DNA of 5,680 nt from Verrucomicrobiota bacterium (GTDB taxonomy: Bacteria; Verrucomicrobiota; Verrucomicrobiia; Opitutales; Opitutaceae), in contig JAFAAS010000128.1 in NCBI GenBank assembly GCA_023426435.1, positions 1-5,680 on the forward strand. The letters run 5' to 3'. Under the pieces are notes generated by a model. That model was not told the origin of the DNA and made no database searches. It saw nothing but the letters and a program-made list of their open reading frames with translations. The stretch's first letter is position 1; each line of letters begins with the position of its first letter. Below, piece after piece: positions 1-5,641 of this stretch. A program made the translations under genes and the position numbers.

Positions 1-141
1 ACCCCCGCCAACCCCACCGCCAACAAAAACAAACTCCAAATCGCCATTCCTCCCATCGCCGCAAAACCTCACCCGTCGCGCAAAACCATTCGAGCCGTCT
101 CACAATCACTCCGTGTCTCTGCGCCTCCCTGCTTCCCCTAG
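1..141 (+). CDS. Possible 3' end of an upstream gene (partial, unidentified)
   Basis: Reading from base 1 in frame 1 gives 46 codons up to a TAG at 139-141. The first roughly 25 codons mostly end in C, like the real genes in this window, and the other two forward frames do not show this pattern, which supports translation. The peptide (ending ...RAVSQSLRVSAPPCFP) has no motif I recognise. The last 10 or so codons lie in the heptamer repeat that starts near base 108, so the gene's tail may be read into repeat DNA, or the real gene may end outside the window and this may be plain spacer. Low confidence. Confidence 0.3.
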   Translation, partial: TPANPTANKNKLQIAIPPIAAKPHPSRKTIRAVSQSLRVSAPPCFP

Positions 142-198
142 TTTGAAGCTTGGACATTCCCTGGAGCTTGGATCTTGGTCCTTGGATCTTCCTTCCTC
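108..198 (+). repeat. Period-7 repeat array directly upstream of rsuA
   Basis: The stretch can be cut into consecutive 7-mers with no spacer. CCGTGTC, TCTGCGC, CTCCCTG and CTTCCCC (111-138) are followed by a CTTGG-based series: AAGCTTG (146-152), then CTTGGAT, CTTGGTC and CTTGGAT at 167-187, then CTTCCTT. The copies are degenerate but keep the 7-nt register. The array ends 4 nt before the rsuA ATG, so it forms the whole near 5' leader of that gene and contains no Shine-Dalgarno sequence. The CTTGG series resembles, as reverse complement or variant, the CCAAACT heptamers at 4207-4241. The function is unknown. It may be a slipped-strand low-complexity intergenic repeat. Confidence 0.6.
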
Positions 199-894
199 AT
201 GCGCCGCCTCGACCAACTCCTCTCCAGCCTCGGCTACGCCACCCGCAGCGAAGCCCGCGACTGGGTCGCCTCCGGCGCCGTCACGATCCGCGGCGAAACC
301 GCCCGCAACGTCTCCCAAAAAGCCCACCCCGCCGAGGTCCAGGTCGACGGCGCTCCCCTCGATCACCCCGACGGTCTTCTTCTCCTCCTCCACAAACCGC
401 TCGGACTCGTCTGCTCCCACGACGAACGCGAGGGGCCCAACATCTACTCGCTACTCCCCGATCGCTGGCGCCGCCGCAACCCGCAAATCACCTCCATCGG
501 CCGCCTCGACAAAGACACGTCCGGCCTCCTCCTCCTCACCGACCAGTCCCAACTCGTCCACCGCCTCACCTCCCCGAAACACAAGGTCCCCAAAACCTAC
601 CGCGCCACCCTCGACCGCGATGTATCCGAAAACCTGATTCCCCTCTTCGCCAGCGGCACCCTCACGCTCGAAGGCGAAGACAAACCCTGCGCCCCCGCCG
701 CCCTCGAACTCCTCTCCCCGCGCGAAGCCAGTCTCACGCTCACCGAGGGCCGCTACCACCAGGTCCGCCGCATGTTCGCCGCCGCCGGCGCCACCGTCGT
801 CACACTCCACCGCACCACCTTCGGCCCGCTCCAACTTCCACCCGACCTCCCGCCCGGCCAGTGGCGCGAACTCCCCCTCAACACCTTCGCTTAA
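199..894 (+). CDS. rsuA: 16S rRNA pseudouridine(516) synthase, RsuA family
   Basis: A 231-aa cytoplasmic enzyme that isomerises one uridine of 16S rRNA (U516 in E. coli numbering) to pseudouridine during small-subunit assembly. Its length equals that of E. coli RsuA as I remember it. Residues 1-55 form an S4-type RNA-binding domain (MRRLDQLLSSLGYATRSEAR, then VTIRGE). The catalytic motif GRLDKDTSGLLLLT starts at residue 101, making Asp104 the expected nucleophile. Further family motifs are HKPLGLVCSHDE (about 65-76), LTSPKHKVPKTY (123-134) and EGRYHQVRRMFAAAG (183-197). The EGRYHQV and CSHDE context fits RsuA better than RluB, RluE or RluF. I chose the ATG at 199 because it starts the S4 domain as in homologues. 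The TTG at 175 would add eight residues encoded by the heptamer repeat. No Shine-Dalgarno sequence is visible. The leader is pyrimidine-rich. The next gene is 163 nt away, so co-transcription is uncertain and no functional link is apparent. Confidence 0.92.
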   Translation: MRRLDQLLSSLGYATRSEARDWVASGAVTIRGETARNVSQKAHPAEVQVDGAPLDHPDGLLLLLHKPLGLVCSHDEREGPNIYSLLPDRWRRRNPQITSIGRLDKDTSGLLLLTDQSQLVHRLTSPKHKVPKTYRATLDRDVSENLIPLFASGTLTLEGEDKPCAPAALELLSPREASLTLTEGRYHQVRRMFAAAGATVVTLHRTTFGPLQLPPDLPPGQWRELPLNTFA

Positions 895-1057
895 TACCTT
901 CTCGTTCGAGTCTCTTCGTAATTGATCAACTCCCTTCACTTCCTCTTCAGGCAAACCCTCACCGCCCCATCGGGCCTTCCCTGCGCCCGCCTTTCCAGTT
1001 GAACCCTCCGCCTCGCGCGCCTGACTGATTGCGCCCGAATCGCTCCAGCTCCGCTGC
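895..1057. other. Pyrimidine-rich spacer between rsuA and the GalU-like gene
   Basis: 163 nt without a supported gene. It is rich in C and T on the + strand. Two tiny palindromes are visible, CTCG-TT-CGAG (901-910) and TTGATCAA (922-929). The first is too short for a convincing terminator, has no T-run and cannot be claimed as one. No convincing -35/-10 pair or Shine-Dalgarno sequence precedes the ATG at 1058. Unlike the other gaps it has no clear tandem repeat. Confidence 0.5.
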
Positions 1058-1900
1058 ATGAAAATTCGCAAAGCCCTCGTCACCGCCGCCAACCCGCGCC
1101 AGCGCACGCTTCCGCTGCAGTCGCTCATCGATCCGCACGGCGAATCGAAAACCGCCCTGCAACTCGTCCTCGAAGAAGCCGCCGACGCCGGCATCGAAGA
1201 GTTTTGCGTGATCGTCTGCGCCGGCGACGAAGCCGCCTACGCGGAAGCCTGCGGCGATCTCCGCTCCCGCGTCCGCTTCATCCCGCAAACGCACCCGCGC
1301 GGCTACGGCCACGCCGTCCTGCTCGGACACGATTTCATCGGCGACGAACCGTTCCTCCACCTCGTCGGCGACCATCTCCACGTTTCGAATACAAAAATCA
1401 GCTGCGCCCGCCAGCTGATCGATATCGCCACCGCCGAACACGCCTCCGTCTCCGCCGTCCAACCGACCCGCGAGAGCCAGATCACGTCCTACGGCGCCAT
1501 CGGCGGACGCCTCGTCGGCGGCGAAAAACCGCTCTACCAAATCGAATCCGTTCTCGAAAAACCCACGCCGTCCGTCGCCGAACAACAGCTCATCGTCCCC
1601 GGCCTGCGCGCCGGCTTCTACCTCTGCTTCTTCGGCCTCCACGTCCTCGGCGCCGAAATCTTTTCGATCCTCGAAAAACAACGCGCCACCGCGCCCGACA
1701 AAAACCTCGGCCTCTCCCCCGCCCTCCACGAGCTCGCCGCGCGCGAACGCTACCTCGCCTTCAACGTCTCCGGCCGCCGCTACGACATCGGCGCCCCCTA
1801 CGGTCTCCTCTTCGCCCAACTCGCCCTCTCCCTCTCCGGCCCCGAGCGCGACCGCGTCCTCACGCAACTCGTCGAGCTCCTCGCCTTGCGCGCCGACTGA
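1058..1900 (+). CDS. GalU-like sugar nucleotidyltransferase with degenerate N-terminal signature loop
   Basis: 280 aa, cytoplasmic, single nucleotidyltransferase (Rossmann-like) domain of the GalU / NTP_transferase family, which makes NDP-sugars from NTP and sugar-1-phosphate. Similarity to GalU runs end to end: KALVTAA opening strand; PRGYGHAVLLGHDFIGDEPFL (80-100, counterpart of GalU GLGHAVLCAHPVVGDEP); VGDHLHVS with Asp105 as the probable metal ligand; SYGAI (144-148); ESVLEKP (163-169) with Lys168; RRYDIGAPYGLLFA (240-253) with Asp243. The odd part is the start. Where GalU has AGLGTRMLP followed by a PKEMLP lysine motif, this protein has AANPRQRTLPLQSLIDPHGES (residues 10-30). The glycines are gone, only an Arg and an LP remain, and the lysine-proline motif seems to be missing with about a dozen residues lost. 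It could be a sub-family with altered chemistry, a regulatory subunit, or a pseudoenzyme. The substrate cannot be inferred. It lies 98 nt upstream of a second uridylyltransferase-type gene on the same strand, suggesting a shared operon. The ATG has no Shine-Dalgarno sequence. Confidence 0.8.
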   Translation: MKIRKALVTAANPRQRTLPLQSLIDPHGESKTALQLVLEEAADAGIEEFCVIVCAGDEAAYAEACGDLRSRVRFIPQTHPRGYGHAVLLGHDFIGDEPFLHLVGDHLHVSNTKISCARQLIDIATAEHASVSAVQPTRESQITSYGAIGGRLVGGEKPLYQIESVLEKPTPSVAEQQLIVPGLRAGFYLCFFGLHVLGAEIFSILEKQRATAPDKNLGLSPALHELAARERYLAFNVSGRRYDIGAPYGLLFAQLALSLSGPERDRVLTQLVELLALRAD

Positions 1901-1908
1901 TCGGCGCG
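1889..1908 (+). other. Perfect hairpin enclosing the stop codon of the GalU-like gene
   Basis: CGCGCCGA (1889-1896) and TCGGCGCG (1901-1908) are exact reverse complements, separated by the 4-nt loop CTGA, whose last three bases are the TGA stop (1898-1900). The stem is very GC-rich. No T-tract follows, since a purine-rich heptamer array begins at once, so it is not a canonical intrinsic terminator. It could be an mRNA 3'-end stabiliser, a partial transcription pause site, or chance in GC-rich DNA. Confidence 0.5.
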
Positions 1909-1998
1909 GAGCAGGAAGCAAGGGGCAAGGAGCAGGAATCAACACTTCCGGCTCCTACCTCCTGCCCCCTGCTCCCTGCCCCCTGCTCCTTCTTCTCC
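1908..1998 (+). repeat. Inverted pair of heptamer arrays filling the gap before the kinase-uridylyltransferase gene
   Basis: The left arm holds five contiguous 7-mers of consensus GRRGCAR: GGAGCAG, GAAGCAA, GGGGCAA, GGAGCAG, GAATCAA (1908-1942). After a 9-nt spacer the right arm holds CTCCTAC, CTCCTGC, CCCCTGC, TCCCTGC, CCCCTGC and TCCTTCT (1952-1993), the same unit in inverse orientation. About 24 of 30 positions pair if the arms fold, giving a long imperfect hairpin with a short loop. The right arm ends 5 nt before the ATG at 1999, so the C/T-rich arm is the translation leader and no purine-rich Shine-Dalgarno sequence is present there. Such folding could occlude or expose the start region, but that is inference. 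Confidence 0.75.
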
Positions 1999-4900
1999 AT
2001 GCCTCTCCGCGTCACTGACATCATCGACTCCGCCGACGCCGCCACGCGCGACCTCGCCCTCGATCGCTGGGCCGCCAACCAATCCGTCGACGCACTCCTC
2101 GCCGCCTGCGCCGAACTCGACGCCTATCGCCGCCGCGAAACCAATCTCTACAAACGCGTCCGCGCGCTCTTCTTCATCACCGCGCTCCATCGCTACCACC
2201 TCCCCGCGCGCCCCGACCTCCCGCGCACCGGCCGCGTCCCGTTCACCGGCTTCCGCCACCTCCTCGAGCGCCGCTTCGAAGAAGCCATCTCCGTTTTCTC
2301 CTCCGCCCTCGCCGAACACGGCCCGAGCGAAACGCTTTCCTCCGCCCTCGCCGCCGCCCACCACGCGCTCGCCTTCCAAACCCTCGCCGACCAGGTCCGC
2401 CGCACCGTCCGCTCCACCCGCGGCAACGCCTGGATGTTCCGCCTCGGCCACCCGCTCGACCAGCCGCTTCGCGTCCGCCCCGAACTCCTCGCCCGCGATT
2501 CCGCTGAATCCAGTTTTCCACTACTGCGCGAACGCACACCCGTCCGCATGGATCTCACCCACTGCGGCTGGTCCGATATCTTTTTCCTCGGCATGGATTT
2601 CCCCGAGGGCGCGCGCGTCCTCAACATCTCCGTCGATCTCGGTGTCCACGGCCGCGACGCCGCCCCGCGCCCGCCCGTCGAAGCTTACTTCCGCGTCATC
2701 GACGAGCCGGTCATCCGCCTCGCCAGCGTCGACCTCGGCGCCACCGCCACCATCTCCGACCTCGACGAGGTCTTCGACTTCGGCCGCGACTACCTCGGTC
2801 TTCTCAAAGCCGCCGTTATCGCCGCCGGCATCGTCCCGCCCGGCATCGAACGTTCCGGCGCATCGCTCGCCCAACTCCTCGCCGCCATTTTCGGCCCCGG
2901 CCGCGGTTTCGAAATCGTCTCCAACGTCAACCGCATCCCCAAAGGCTCCCGCCTCGCCGTTTCGACCAATCTCCTCGGCGCCCTCATCGCGGTCTGCATG
3001 CGCGCCACGCACCAGATCAAATCCCTCACCGGCCCGCTCGACGAACCCGAACGCCGCATCGTCGCCGCGCGCGCCATCCTCGGCGAATGGCTCGGCGGTT
3101 CCGGCGGCGGCTGGCAGGACTCCGGCGGCGTCTGGCCCGGCATCAAATTGATCGAGGGCACCCTCGCGAATCCCGGCGACCCCGAACACGGCATCTCCCG
3201 CGGCACACTCCTCCCGCGCCACACGCTCCTCGGCGCCGATCGCATCTCTCCGGAAGCGCGCAAAAAACTCCAGGACTCCCTCGTCCTCGTCCACGGCGGC
3301 ATGGCCCAAAACGTCGGCCCCATCCTCGAGATGGCCACGGAGAAATACCTCCTCCGCAACGAAGCCGAATTCGCCTCGCGCCTCAAAGCCGTCGCCACCC
3401 TCGACGAAATCCTCGGCCACCTCGCCGCCGGCGACATCAAACAACTCGGCGCCGCCCTCACCCAAAACTTCTTCGGCCCGCTCCAAACCATCATTCCCTG
3501 GGTCAGCAATCTCTACACCGAGCGCCTCATCGAGCGCACCCGCGCTGCCTTCGGCGAAGACTTCTGGGGCTTCTGGATGCTCGGCGGCATGTCCGGCGGC
3601 GGCATGGGTTTCATCTTCGCCCCACATCGCAAACGCGAGGGCCAGGAAAAACTCCGCGACATCATGCTCGCCACCAAGCGCGAGCTCGAGTCCTCCCTGC
3701 CGTTCGCGATGGACCCCGTCGTTTACGATTTCGCCATCAACGAACACGGCACCGTCGCCGCGCTCCTCACCGGCGACGACGCGTTGCTTCCCGTCGACTT
3801 CTACCGCGCCGCCGTCCCGCCGCTCCTCCGCCGCTCCGCCCGCGAGCTCACGCCGCGCGAACGCGCCGACCTCCAACATTTCACCCGCGCCGCGCGCACC
3901 CTCCCGGAATTCTCCACCGCGCTTCCGTCGCTCCTCGACCAACTCCTTCCATCCGGCGATTCCCGCAACAACCACGCCCAGCGTCTCGCCGAGCTCCTCG
4001 CGCAAAACGGCTTCGACCACGCGCAACACGAACAAATCCGCACCGACCTTCGCAACGGCCGCATCGGCCTCGCGATGAACCGCCTCCCCGCCAACACCCG
4101 CATCGAAGACGTCCCCCCGTCCGCCCTCTTCAACTACTCCGGATCCTGTAGGAGCCTGCTTGCAGGCGATCAAACCGCCCCATCCGCAGAAAAAACCTCC
4201 GCCTCCGAAAACCCAAAACCCCAAACTCCAAACTCCGAACTCCCGCGTTTCCGCGCCGCCGGCGAAGCCGCCCTGAAACGCGGCGAACTCGCCGTCATCA
4301 CCTACGCCGCCGGCGTCGGCTCGCGCTGGACGCAAGGCGCCGGCGTCGTCAAAGGCCTCCACCCGTTCGCCAAACTCGCCGGCCGCCACCGCAGCTTCAT
4401 CGAAACCCACCTCGCCCGCACCCGCCGCGCCGCGCGCGAATTCAACACCACGATTCCGCACGTCTTCACGACGAGCCATCTCACGCACGCGCCCATCGAG
4501 CACTGGCTGCGTTCCACGTATCCAGATTCTGTCGACAAAGACATCTGGCTCTCCCCCGGCCGCTCCATCGGCCTGCGCCTCGTGCCCGCCGTCCGCGACC
4601 TCATCTTCGCCTGGGAGGAAACCGCCCAGCAAAAGCTCGACGAACAAAAGGAAAAGATGCGCGACAGCGTCCGCGCCGCGCTCACCAACTGGGCGCGCAC
4701 CGTCGGCGAGGGCTCCGACTACACCGACAACGTTCCCGAACAGTGCCTCCACCCCGTCGGCCACTGGTTCGAAATCCCCAATCTCCTCAAGAACGGCACG
4801 CTCGCCCGCCTCCTCGCCGCCCAACCCAATCTCCGCACCCTCATCGTCCACAACATCGATACGCTCGGCGCTTCGCCCGATCCCACGCTCCTCGGCTGGT

Positions 4901-5409
4901 TCCAATCCACCGGCGCCACGCTGGGCTGGGAAGTCATCCCGAAACGCATCGAGGATCACGGCGGCGGTCTCGCCCGCGTCGACGGTCGCCTCCGCATCGT
5001 CGAGGGCCTCGCACTCCCGCGCGAAGAGGACGAATTCAATCTCACCTACTACAACAGCAACACGTGCTGGATCGACATCGACCGCCTCCTCGCCGCCTTC
5101 GGCCTCAAGCGCAGCGATCTTTCCAACACCGATCTCACCGCCGCCGCCGTCCGCCGTCTCGCCGCTCGCGTCCCGACTTACGTCACCCTCAAGGATGTGA
5201 AAAAACGCTGGGGCCACGGCCAGGAAGACATCTTCCCCGTCGCCCAATTCGAAAAACTCTGGGGCGACATGACCGCCCTCTCCGAAATCGAAAGCGTCTT
5301 CGCCGCCGTCCCCCGCCAGCGCGGCCAACAACTCAAAGACCAGGCCCAACTCGACGCCTGGCAACGCGACGGCTCCGCCGCCCACATCGAATCCCTCTGC
5401 GCCTGGTAA
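1999..5409 (+). CDS. Fused GHMP (fucokinase-like) kinase and UDPGP-type sugar-1-phosphate uridylyltransferase
   Basis: 1136 aa, no signal peptide or membrane segment seen, so probably cytoplasmic. Residues 1-175 are alpha-helical and not recognised. Residues about 175-600 match fucokinase-type GHMP kinases: RMDLTHCGWSD (183-193), a glycine-poor motif 2 IPKGSRLAVSTN (313-324), GSGGGWQDSGG (367-377, Asp374 a candidate catalytic residue), VHGGMAQNVGPILE (431-444) and LGGMSGGGMGF (528-538). Residues about 655-1136 match the UDPGP family: GLAMNRL and IEDV (690-705), AAGVGSRW (770-777), GAGVVKGLHPF (780-790), GHWFEIPNLL (from 921), NIDTLG (952-957, Asp954 a probable metal ligand), the GGGL and IVEG pair (988-1003) and NSNTCW (1019-1024). 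The likely overall reaction is free sugar to sugar-1-phosphate to UDP-sugar. The sugar is unknown, and the kinase loop has Arg318 where Gly is usual. Residues about 715-750 are repeat-encoded linker. The ATG at 1999 was chosen because upstream codons in this frame are an Arg/Pro-rich overlap with the previous gene. Closest analogues in logic are Fkp and FKGP, with opposite domain order. Confidence 0.8.
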   Translation: MPLRVTDIIDSADAATRDLALDRWAANQSVDALLAACAELDAYRRRETNLYKRVRALFFITALHRYHLPARPDLPRTGRVPFTGFRHLLERRFEEAISVFSSALAEHGPSETLSSALAAAHHALAFQTLADQVRRTVRSTRGNAWMFRLGHPLDQPLRVRPELLARDSAESSFPLLRERTPVRMDLTHCGWSDIFFLGMDFPEGARVLNISVDLGVHGRDAAPRPPVEAYFRVIDEPVIRLASVDLGATATISDLDEVFDFGRDYLGLLKAAVIAAGIVPPGIERSGASLAQLLAAIFGPGRGFEIVSNVNRIPKGSRLAVSTNLLGALIAVCMRATHQIKSLTGPLDEPERRIVAARAILGEWLGGSGGGWQDSGGVWPGIKLIEGTLANPGDPEHGISRGTLLPRHTLLGADRISPEARKKLQDSLVLVHGGMAQNVGPILEMATEKYLLRNEAEFASRLKAVATLDEILGHLAAGDIKQLGAALTQNFFGPLQTIIPWVSNLYTERLIERTRAAFGEDFWGFWMLGGMSGGGMGFIFAPHRKREGQEKLRDIMLATKRELESSLPFAMDPVVYDFAINEHGTVAALLTGDDALLPVDFYRAAVPPLLRRSARELTPRERADLQHFTRAARTLPEFSTALPSLLDQLLPSGDSRNNHAQRLAELLAQNGFDHAQHEQIRTDLRNGRIGLAMNRLPANTRIEDVPPSALFNYSGSCRSLLAGDQTAPSAEKTSASENPKPQTPNSELPRFRAAGEAALKRGELAVITYAAGVGSRWTQGAGVVKGLHPFAKLAGRHRSFIETHLARTRRAAREFNTTIPHVFTTSHLTHAPIEHWLRSTYPDSVDKDIWLSPGRSIGLRLVPAVRDLIFAWEETAQQKLDEQKEKMRDSVRAALTNWARTVGEGSDYTDNVPEQCLHPVGHWFEIPNLLKNGTLARLLAAQPNLRTLIVHNIDTLGASPDPTLLGWFQSTGATLGWEVIPKRIEDHGGGLARVDGRLRIVEGLALPREEDEFNLTYYNSNTCWIDIDRLLAAFGLKRSDLSNTDLTAAAVRRLAARVPTYVTLKDVKKRWGHGQEDIFPVAQFEKLWGDMTALSEIESVFAAVPRQRGQQLKDQAQLDAWQRDGSAAHIESLCAW
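4147..4170 (+). repeat. REP-like palindromic element inside the coding sequence
   Basis: The element opens with TGTAGGAG and continues into a perfect palindrome, GCCTGC (4154-4159), TT, GCAGGC (4162-4167), then GAT. This head-plus-stem layout is that of bacterial REP elements. The Pseudomonas REP likewise begins with TGTAGGAG before a GC-rich stem. It is read in frame as CRSLLAGD (residues 717-724) without a stop. REPs are normally intergenic and are mobilised or maintained by RAYT (TnpA-REP) transposases. None is encoded in this window. Only one copy is present here, so the family assignment rests on form and memory rather than on local copies. Confidence 0.7.
4207..4241 (+). repeat. Heptamer array inside the coding sequence
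   Basis: Five consecutive 7-mers: GAAAACC, CAAAACC, CCAAACT, CCAAACT, CCGAACT. They are A-rich compared with the surrounding gene and are translated in frame as part of ENPKPQTPNSELP (about residues 736-748), a Pro/Ser/Asn-rich tail to the linker. The array follows the REP-like element by 36 nt. The unit matches in reverse complement the AGTTTGG-type repeat suggested at 140-195, linking this coding insert to the intergenic repeats. Confidence 0.7.
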
Positions 5410-5416
5410 CCCTCCC

Positions 5417-5451
5417 ATCGCGACTACGAGCATGAGCGAGTGGCACCCCCA
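5417..5451 (+). repeat. 35-nt direct repeat, copy 1
   Basis: Begins 8 nt after the stop codon of the fusion gene. Bases 5422-5451 are identical to 5647-5676, and the five bases before differ at one position only (ATCGC versus ATCGT). The unit contains GACTACGAGCATGAGCGAG followed by TGGCACCCCCA. In this copy the left part (5421-5437) can pair with 5458-5474, 14 Watson-Crick and 2 wobble pairs of 17, with the GGCACCCCCA segment in the loop. Confidence 0.8.
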
Positions 5452-5459
5452 GCTCCCGC

Positions 5460-5556
5460 TCGTGCTCGTGATCGTAATCGTGCTCGTGCTCCTCCAAACC
5501 CGGCCGTCTCGCCCCCCAACCTCGATCACGAGCAAGATCACGAATCACGAGCACGA
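5460..5556 (+). repeat. Hexamer-based long inverted repeat
   Basis: The left arm (5460-5491) is a run of hexamers of the type CGTGCT, CGTGAT, CGTAAT, CGTGCT, CGTGCT. The right arm (5524-5556) is its near reverse complement (GATCAC, GAGCAA, GATCAC, then GAGCACGA) with a one-base insertion. The arms would form an imperfect stem of about 32 bp with a roughly 32-nt loop (5492-5523) holding CGGCC and a C-run. No T-run follows, so it is not a textbook terminator. Confidence 0.75.
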
Positions 5557-5580
5557 AACCTTCCCGCCCGCTCCCCCCTC

Positions 5581-5611
5581 TTCGCGTCCCTTCGCGTTCC
5601 TTCGCGGTTCC
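5581..5611 (+). repeat. Decamer tandem repeat TTCGCGTYCC
   Basis: Three near-identical units in tandem: TTCGCGTCCC (5581-5590), TTCGCGTTCC (5591-5600) and TTCGCGGTTCC (5601-5611, one base longer). It is a further short-period family beside the heptamers and hexamers of this window, and no function is apparent. Confidence 0.6.
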
Positions 5612-5641
5612 CTCCCCAAATCCTCCTGCCCTGATTTTTCG

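Noticed and set aside
175..198. TTG at 175 as the start of rsuA
   Set aside because: The eight extra residues would be encoded by the heptamer repeat, while the ATG at 199 starts exactly at the conserved MRRLDQ opening and yields the usual family length.
922..929. TTGATCAA palindrome as an operator or promoter element
   Set aside because: An 8-bp palindrome is too short to support a claim, and no matching -10 element or second site is visible.
959..1945. Antisense open frame covering the GalU-like gene
   Set aside because: Repetitive Gly/Ala/Glu/Asp composition without recognisable motifs, overlapping a gene with end-to-end GalU similarity on the + strand.
1204..1998. Upstream extension of the fusion gene's reading frame, overlapping the GalU-like gene
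   Set aside because: It translates to Arg/Pro-rich sequence with no motif and overlaps a well-supported gene in another frame. The ATG at 1999 begins normal protein composition.
3087..4151. Arg/Pro-rich + strand frame within the fusion gene
   Set aside because: It is an out-of-frame shadow. The composition is dominated by Arg, Pro and His from shifted GC-rich codons, and no homologous motif is visible.
2521..5541. Very long antisense open frame (about 1006 codons) opposite the fusion gene
   Set aside because: Its translation is a Gly/Glu/Asp/Ala-rich low-complexity sequence without motifs, as expected when NNC-rich codons such as CTC and GCC are read on the other strand. The + strand has clear conserved motifs over the same bases.
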